The translations under genes and the position numbers were made by a program. Positions 57,904 to 64,000 of a stretch of 64,000 bases of DNA are shown one piece after another (position 1 is the first letter of the stretch; the number at the start of each line of letters is the position of its first letter). The stretch is from Avena insularis (lineage: Eukaryota; Streptophyta; Magnoliopsida; Poales; Poaceae): the NCBI GenBank assembly GCA_023614405.1, contig CM042694.1:111722685-111786684 (forward strand), read 5' to 3'. The notes beneath the pieces were generated by a model. It saw nothing but the letters and a program-made list of their open reading frames with translations, ran no database searches and was not told where the DNA came from.

Positions 57904-58718
57904 TTAGGAAATCCCAAACCGTTTGCCCTTGCTACACTTGACACTGCCGATGACCGCCGGCATGGCCGTGGCGTTGCTGGGAAAACGGAGCCAGCAGTCA
58001 TACTCGTAGTAGTAGTGGTACCGTGTGGGCCATATAATATACCTCAAGATCGCCTTGATCCTGACGTCGATATCGAACCAACCCTGCGATTTCTGCCAAG
58101 AGAAGTGATCCGCCACGGCGGTGCTGACGTTGCTAGCGCGGCCACGCAGGAGCGGGTACACGGTGCGGTGTCGGCGCGTCCTGCTCTTGAACTTTGGGAA
58201 GGTGTCGTCGGGTGGGCTGAGCATGGTGCCGTTGAAGTAGAGTGTGGTAGAGAAGTGGTTGTAACGGATGGCCCATATCCGGTGGTCGTTCCAGAAGGTG
58301 ACGTTGAGGGCGAGGTCGTAGAGGAGCGTGTCGTTGCCAGGTGCGAGGCTGAAGGTTTTCAGAGCAGCGGCATCGATGTCGGGGCGGACAGCATATGGGC
58401 GAAAGTAGATGCCATAGAGGACGAGCAAGCCGAAGGCGGTCTCCAGGTAGTTGATGATCGTCTTGAAGATGAACAAGACCACCTTGCCCTTAAACCCTAC
58501 GTCATCTTTCATCAAGAGCCACAGTTGACCTCCTCTGTAAAAATGGCCAATCATCATAAATGAAGTTAATACCCAACTGTATATACAATATACACCTTTG
58601 TCGGGAAAAAATCTATATAATATACACATATTGCATACATGGACCAACTGTTCTGACAGATGGAGAGCATTTCAGTGAATTCTTTGAAGGTCGGACCCTC
58701 ATTTTCTTCTGTAGTCAT
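57904..58718 (-). CDS. NDR1/HIN1-like (LEA_2) membrane protein, two exons
   Basis: Modelled as exon 1 58718-58639 and exon 2 58534-57904 with a 103-bp GT-AG intron (58535-58637); 80 + 631 bp give 236 codons plus stop and the phases agree. The unspliced frame 58647-57904 is also open, so the first exon is inference. A membrane segment is at VVLFIFKTIINYLETAFGLL, followed by FRPYAVRPDIDAAAL, DLALNVTFWNDHR, IRYNHFSTTLYFNGT and, later, WFDIDVRIKAILRY. This is the LEA_2 fold of NHL proteins: one N-terminal membrane anchor and an outward LEA_2 domain, often at the plasma membrane and linked to defence or stress. The C-terminus is short and basic (KCSKGKRFG). Confidence 0.8.
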
Positions 58719-59657
58719 GATGGCGAACAATAGAGACTGCTATTTAGTTTGTGGAGCTAGCTGAAGAGTACTACTCCATCTAGGGGATTGCTATACGCTA
58801 GCTATATACGTACATCTCGATCGATGCTCCCTAACATGGATCAGCAACGAATAATAAACAAATAATAATTAAGGAAATTTATAAGGAGATAATGTGCCCG
58901 TTGTAGCACGTCGACGGACCCAAAGTTGCCATCCTAATTCCGTGTGTAGCCCTGGCAACTTTGGTTTTCTCATCCTTTTTCTTTGTATTCTAGTTCGAGA
59001 ACCTCCTTGTTTTCTCAAAACACGGATTTGGCTTAGGAATGCCCTTTTCTAATTCTAGGGTTTCTCTAAATTTGGAAGTTACCACTTAGCAGGTTTCCAT
59101 ACCAAGGCTCAATACAACCAACTCCCTAACGTCTACCGATTTCTCCATATCTCCATTTTCCTCTTCTTTGAGACGAGGATTCCTTGTGTGATTTCATCCA
59201 TCTCTTAGTTTTTTTAATCTATTGATAAAATCAAAGAGAGATAAAACAGCTAAACTATAAGACAGTTAAGCTTCTCCTATACAAATGCACGGCAAGCCCA
59301 TGCTAGGGTTCGGTTAAGATATGCCAAATTCCGCTAAATACACAAATGCAAAAAATCGACGTCCCTCGGTTCTGCCCCAGATCGCTTGCTACAACCGCGT
59401 CGCGCTGTTCTGCCGTTTTCGGAACGCGTTCCAGCATGATTACTCTCCATAATTAATGGACTTGACAGCCGCTAGTGAATATGTAATCCACACATCACTC
59501 TCTATTCACATATTCTGTTGGAAAGCCTCTTCTCCACTCCACCTATAATTAAGCTATCCATGTCATCTACACAACATAAGGTACACTACTACAAACCATA
59601 TTTAGAGAGACCCGCTGGTAAGGGAGCAAATAGATTACCACCTCGATCGGTGCTGCA
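58719..59657. promoter_or_regulatory. Shared intergenic region of the divergent NHL pair
   Basis: About 940 bp between the two start codons, with no ORF carrying a domain and no transposon that I recognise. Both promoters must lie here or in the first intron. I see no clear TATA box that I would assign to either gene. Confidence 0.5.
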
Positions 59658-60455
59658 ATGGATGAGGAGAGGGAGAGGTCGCTGTGTGGGTCTCTCAAAG
59701 ACATCTTCCTCAGGGCATACAGGCGGTACAAGAGTTGTTTCACGTGTTTGACGTGTTGCTTTGGGTTTGCGTGGGGGTGCGCACAGATGTGGACGCCGAT
59801 AAGCCTTACCTTCCTCATCTATTGGCTCATCTACCGTCCGGATCGATTCCACCCACACCCCGAGTCCGCCGTCCTAGCCGTCCTCGACCTCGCCAACAAT
59901 GCTTCCGCCATCCAGTATGACCTCGCCGTCGACCTCAGCGTGCGAAACTCGCACCGCCTCCCAATCCGCTACCTCGACGTCGCCGCGTCTGTGTTCTACA
60001 ACGACACCAGGCTCGGCCCCACCGACGACGCTCTCCACGGCTTCGTCCAGGAACCCAAGAACACCACCGTACGCACCACTTCTCCTGACTTGATACATAC
60101 TCCTCCCTTTGTACCTATAGTGTGCTAAAACGTCTTACAATTAGATACATAGGAAGTAGATAGTTGTGGCTAGATGATAGCTATGAAAACTAAAGCGTTG
60201 CATATGCAGGCTTTACACCCAACGTTCCACGGCGTGGTGAACGTTGACTCCGATGTGGCGGCGCAGCTGGAGAGAGAGCGGGCCGAGGGGACGGTGCACC
60301 TGAGGGTCACCATCTCGCTCGCGGTCATGTACAAGGTGTGGTCCGTCAAGGACATCTTCTTCTACAAGTACGACTGCTGGCTCTGGTTCACTACGCCGCG
60401 CAACGACAAGCCCGCACACTTCCACGGCAATGGCACCGTGTGCTGGCGCGTCTGA
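59658..60455 (+). CDS. NDR1/HIN1-like (LEA_2) membrane protein, two exons
   Basis: Exon 1 59658-60068 (137 codons) and exon 2 60210-60455 (81 codons plus stop) with a phase-0 GT-AG intron of 141 bp (GTACGC...ATGCAG), giving 218 aa. Reading through the intron would stop at 60126 and lose the conserved end. The N-terminus MDEERERSLCG is acidic, then basic and Cys-rich (YKSCFTCLTCC), then a membrane segment WTPISLTFLIYWLIY. LEA_2 sequence follows: YDLAVDLSVRNSHRLPIRY, VFYNDTRLGP, KNTT across the splice to ALHPTFHG, HLRVTISLAVMYKVW and YDCWLWF. The YDCWLxF block is shared with the minus-strand neighbour (YDCWLRF), so they are paralogues. Function is by family: stress- or defence-related membrane protein. 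Confidence 0.88.
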
Positions 60456-60713
60456 AGCTTTTTCCAAATCATGTCCTGCGATCACCATTTATATGGCCAT
60501 CAAAACGGTCCATCTAGCAGATTCCCATGGATGGCAGGCAATCATGGCGGAAGGCGGCCGGGATGCCCTGCTTCAAGTATGGAATCATGGCGCGTCCTTC
60601 GGTGCCACACATTGATAGTTGGTCTTGGTGTCCTTGTGTCCGTATTGGACGATGTACCTTAGGTTCTTGTTATTTCTGTGTGACATAGATAATCTTATAT
60701 ATACCCTTCGGTC
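60456..60713 (+). other. 3' flank of the second NHL gene
   Basis: No further coding signal. Probably the 3' untranslated region and end of the transcription unit; the nested DNA transposons start at 60714. Confidence 0.5.
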
Positions 60714-60830
60714 CAAATTACTTGTCTTAACTTTACCTAGACAACGCATGCATCTAGACATGAGGTGTGCTTCGGTATCCCCTCAAACTTTAAGTTGGTA
60801 TTGGCCAACTTTCTCTTGACCAGCCAAAAC

Positions 60831-61712
60831 CATGGGCGGACCTAGCGGGTGTTCCAGGTGTGCCATGGCACACCTAGAAATTTTGGAGATTTTTTTTACC
60901 TACTACTATCACAATCTCCAGAATAGGCCCAATACTGCTAGCTAGCCAAGAAAAAATGTACTCCCTCCGTCTGAAAATAACTGACTCAGATTTGTCTAAA
61001 TTCACATGTATCTACACATATTTTAGCGTGTAGATACATCCGAATCTAAAAAAACACAAGTCACTTATTTTTAGAGGGAGGGAGTAGTAAAAAAACAACA
61101 ATCTAAGCGATCAAACCAGGCAGTTCATCTATCGATCGATCCCCAATTCATCACTTAACCTCCAGCTCTAGCGGCCACCGGCTCCGCCAGTACACAGCGT
61201 CCACTCACTCGCATCCCCCTGCAGGATGCTGTCTTTTTCTTTATATTGGAATCATGCACACTTGAAACATATATATTGAAGTACAATATTGTGAATCAAT
61301 TAGCTATATACTAGACGGGCCCAGTGCGCTCTGCCGCGCCGTTCTCTGCAAACGGCGTCTAAGTTTTATGTCAGAATGCACGCATACTTTTTTGTTCTAG
61401 GTGTGATGTTGCCTAGGTTTGGTCTAGCATGGAGTGTGTGGTGATACATGGCATCACACAAATAGACCCTAGGCAACAAAAAACGACCTGATGAACCATA
61501 CGGTCCCAATCGAAGCAACAACAAACCGTTTTCACGCCGATAGTTGAGTCCCATCTGGTGGAAAGCGGCCAGAGCAACCAGGGGTCTTCAAAACAAGGGA
61601 GCTTAGAGCTCTTTAGATATTACTCATTCAACATATTTGTATTGCAGACATGCTAGTGCGAAAACAAAACTAAAGGTGTGCATCCTTCAGTTTTTTCCTA
61701 GGTCCGCCACTG
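60831..61712. mobile_element. Non-autonomous hAT element
   Basis: An 882-bp element with an exact 8-bp TSD GCCAAAAC (60823-60830, 61713-61720). The ends are CATGGGCGGACCTAG and, inverted, CAGTGGCGGACCTAG, 15 bp with two mismatches. An 8-bp TSD and CAGTGGCGG-type ends are typical of plant hAT elements. It encodes no transposase and carries a Stowaway at 60961-61084. Confidence 0.85.
60961..61084. mobile_element. Stowaway MITE nested in the hAT element
   Basis: A 124-bp element from CTCCCTCCGTCTGAAAAT to ATTTTTAGAGGGAGGGAG with TA on both sides (60959-60960, 61085-61086). Its ends and internal palindromic design (TGTATCTACAC / GTGTAGATACAT) mark a Thalos-like Stowaway. Confidence 0.9.
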
Positions 61713-62107
61713 GCCAAAACTCATATCCGAATTATGTATACCTCTGTATAGGTGCAATCGGTCGAGCTGGGTATACTCCACGTTCTTACCGGCTGATACC
61801 ACCTCCCGTAATCGTGATCTACGTCTTTGCATGCTATTATTAAAATTTTGTTGTTGCTGCTATATAAATCCCGATTTCCGCCTTCCGCGATCACGTGAGT
61901 ATACGTATACAGTGAGCATACGTCTAAGAGGACCATACGGGCTTCGTGTGGATTCGTATAGTCTTCGAAGCGAATCGGTATCGAGTTTTTGTTGTCAAAA
62001 TTTGAAAAGGAGGGACACTGAAGCAAAAGTATCTAGACATGTGTTAATGTACCGATATGTGTGAATCTAGATAAACTTTGGACATGTAATTTGGATCGGA
62101 GGAGTGG

Positions 62108-62479
62108 TACATTCGTCATTTTTTAGATTTTATTGTGTCAATTTATATCACTAAAATAGAAAACTTGACAAAAAATATTAATATTATGAAGATACCAAGT
62201 ACACATATCCTCTCTGCCACAACAAAATGTTCTAAAGAGATAAAATAATGCACACAACCACACAGAAAAAGAAAAAATAAGAAGAAAAATAAAAAGGCCC
62301 CCCCATGCATATCAACCCAGCTGGTCTTAGTTGCTCACGACCTTCTTTTCTCGAGAGAGAGAGATTGTGTTGCTCGGGATCTTTGCTAGGCGTTTGCACC
62401 GCATTGAATGTTGCTCAGGAGTTGTTTCAAGTGCGGCATTTGCACCGCAATGAACTGATGACCGCACGTACTATTAGGA
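62108..62479. other. Intergenic sequence with likeness to the NHL 3' flank
   Basis: An AT-rich part to about 62300 is followed by a segment at 62320-62470 with TTAGTTGCTCA, TTGCTAGGCGTTTGCACCGC, GTTGCTCAGGAG and CACCGCAATGAACTGATGACCGCA. It resembles 57800-57880, next to the first NHL stop codon, in the same orientation. No coding sequence is present before element K begins. Confidence 0.55.
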
Positions 62480-62636
62480 TGTAATATCCCATACGTATAT
62501 GGACGGTGTAGTACACCAACGTATACGTATCCAACTGTGTAATATGCCACACAAAGGAGCTATTCCTTGTTATATTAACGTGCAACCGGCGACCCCAAAG
62601 GGTACGACCGTTCCTCCCAACAATACGAATCTAACA
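62480..62636 (+). repeat. 5' LTR of element K
   Basis: 157 bp from TGTAATATCCCATACG to CGAATCTAACA. The TG...CA ends and the adjacent PBS support it; the short length is unusual beside the 1.3-1.8 kb LTRs elsewhere here. Its partner lies outside the window. Confidence 0.65.
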
Positions 62637-62648
62637 TGGTATCGAGCC
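62637..62648 (+). other. PBS of element K
   Basis: TGGTATCGAGCC directly follows the LTR and is identical to the variant PBS of element J. Confidence 0.75.
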
Positions 62649-62913
62649 TCCCTCTTCCTCGCTCGTTCTATCCGTCGCCGACACCGACACTCTGCCCCCC
62701 GTCGCCACCAGGCTCCTCCTCAATTCCGACGATCAAACAACTCCAAGCTCAAGATCCCTTCCTCCTAGACCAATTCCCAAACTTTTTTCTTCCCAAAACC
62801 CTCCACACCCTATAACCCCTAGATCCTTTAGACACCAACGACCAGGACCTCTTCTACACACCAAAAAACCTAGATCGCCTACAAACCCTCCCACCGCAAT
62901 ACCCGTCGCCTCC

Positions 62914-63979
62914 ATGGCCACCACTTCGATGATTGCTGGGGCTCCCTTCATTGGTGCTCCCCCTGCTACTAAGCTCACGAGGGAAAACTTTCTCTCATGG
63001 CAAGCCCAAGTGCTACCCACCCTAAGTGGGGCTCGTGTTCTGTGTCTGCCCGGCGCCACCCGAGTTCCTTGATGGTGAAGATGCTGACAAGAAAAAGATA
63101 CAGATTCCCAGCCCTGTTTATGATGTATGGATCCCCCGAGATTAGCAAGTTGTGACCTACATCGCCCTCCGAGGATATCCTCTCTCATGTTTACGACATT
63201 GTTCATGCTACTGATGTCTGGCGGGCTATCCATGATTTGTTTTCGTCTCAGTCCAAGTCGCGGGTCTCCAACCTTCGTGGTGCCCTCACCAATACCAAGA
63301 AACTTGACATGACTGTTCAACAGTATATTACCAAGATGAAAGGTTTTGCCTCTGAGCTTGCCACTGCGGGTAAGACTGTTGATGATGATGAACGGACTTG
63401 ATGGTTCCTATAATGGTTTTGCTGCTGCCCTCAAAGCTATCACGTCCACCTCGCTCAATGATATGTGCTCTCAGCTGCTATCTTATGAGAACCGTGATGC
63501 CATGCTCTCCACAACTAGCCAGGCGACATGATCGTTTATGTTATCTGTCAATGCTGCCCCCGTGTTCCCAACCCTGGTTATGGGGGAAGTCTGCCAAGGC
63601 CACCTGTACCAGCGCCATACATGCCGCCTCATCACTATCAGTCATATCAGCTGGCACCCCAATACATGTCTCCACCGTCGGTTCCCTATACGCCTGCACA
63701 GTCGGCTCCATATATGCCTCCACCACCGGCTCCCTACCACTGTACCAGCAATCGGCTCCCTACATGCCTCCATATCAGCACTTGTTTGCACTTCCACCCT
63801 ACATGCCTCCTCACCACCAGCAGCAACACCCTCCTCAGCAGTCTCCGCAACAACGTCCGCGACAGGATCGCCTTCCAAAGGGCGGGGGCGCAAGGACGGG
63901 CGTGCTACCCCATGGTAGGATGGTGTTTTTTTGCCAAATTTGCAAGAAGGAAGGCCACCCCGCTGATGAGTGTTGGTAG
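62914..63979 (+). pseudogene. Decayed gag of element K
   Basis: From ATG 62914 the frame reads MATTSMIAGAPFIGAPPATK and LTRENFLSWQAQVLPTLSG, the start of a Copia Gag. Frame changes occur near 63040, 63170, 63390 and 63500. Later pieces show VYDIVHATDVWRAIHDLF, KLDMTVQQYITKMKGFASEL and DGSYNGFAAALKAITST, a Pro/Gln/His/Ser-rich linker (63640-63860) and a CCHC knuckle CQICKKEGHPADEC at 63933-63974. The stop after it is at 63977-63979. The linker is built of imperfect short repeats around PPYMPP and SAPY. Confidence 0.82.
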
Positions 63980-64000
63980 CGCTATGGTGATGATGATGAT

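Larger units (their letters stand above)
60763..62030. mobile_element. TIR element inserted in the Stowaway, with nested hAT
   Basis: Imperfect inverted ends: GCTTCGGTATCCCCTC near the left end and GCTTCAGTGTCCCTCC read inward from the right. An 11-bp direct repeat ATCTAGACATG flanks it (60752-60762, 62031-62041), as a Mutator-like insertion could give. But the terminal few bases do not match and the host MITE could contain such repeats itself. No transposase is seen. Confidence 0.45.
60714..62107. mobile_element. Stowaway-like MITE, interrupted
   Basis: The left part (60714-60762) starts CCCTTCGGTCCAAATTACTTGTC after a TA dinucleotide. The right part (62031-62107) ends ACATGTAATTTGGATCGGAGGAGTGG before TA (62108-62109). 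The ends are inverted complements in the manner of Stowaway (Tc1/mariner) MITEs. Its centre is occupied by a larger insert, 60763-62030. Confidence 0.6.
62480..64000 (+). mobile_element. Copia element K, short LTR, continues past the window
   Basis: A candidate 5' LTR at 62480-62636 is followed at once by a variant Met PBS and then Gag sequence to the window end. The 3' part is not in the window. Confidence 0.75.

Noticed and set aside
57892..58563. 223-codon plus-strand ORF
   Set aside because: It is the antisense frame of the first NHL gene. The minus strand carries the LEA_2 motifs and membrane segment; this frame has no recognised motif.

Overview
The window is plant nuclear DNA, most likely from a Triticeae grass (wheat, Aegilops or barley relative). 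The basis is the dense, multiply nested LTR-retrotransposon content, LTR openings of the type TGTTGGAAATATGCCC known from Triticeae Copia elements, Stowaway MITEs with the CTCCCTCCGT end, and grass-type F-box/LRR and NDR1/HIN1-like gene sequence. Family names are recalled from general knowledge; superfamily calls rest on domains, primer-binding sites (PBS) and target-site duplications (TSDs) read here.

Layout. 1-5664: 3' part of a decayed plus-strand Copia element (L), inserted in a minus-strand Gypsy-type LTR (M, to 6997). 7003-32517: a decayed plus-strand Gypsy chromovirus (C), whose 5' LTR ends at 8391 and whose 3' LTR starts at 21428. It is split by a gag-only Copia element (A, 9330-18301, carrying a deleted LTR element N at 11172-12766), a minus-strand Gypsy-type element (B, 22529-29140) with one intact unusual ORF, a minus-strand solo LTR (E, 30653-32422) and a second gag-only Copia copy (D, from 32518). 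35839-39345: fragments of further LTR elements (F, G). 40330-55094: a minus-strand F-box/LRR pseudogene split by Copia element H (40918-54708), which is itself split by a nearly intact minus-strand Copia element J (44078-52645). 55180-57303: a MITE-like stretch and a decayed Copia pol.

The only apparently functional host genes are two divergent NDR1/HIN1-like (LEA_2) genes at 57904-58718 (minus) and 59658-60455 (plus), each modelled with one intron at a different place. They share about 0.94 kb of intergenic DNA. Downstream lies a stack of small DNA transposons (60714-62107), a segment resembling the 3' flank of the first NHL gene (62300-62470), and a Copia element with a 157-bp LTR (K, 62480 to the window end).

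The history reads mostly as insertion into insertion; exact or near-exact 5-bp TSDs support the boundaries of A, B, E, H, J and N. I found no RNA gene, CRISPR array or prokaryotic feature. The most interesting signals are a mosaic LTR divergence in J that its nesting inside H makes hard to explain by age, the non-Gag ORF of B, an internal block shared by B and G although their LTRs differ, the nested DNA transposons, and the hint of a third NHL paralogue.
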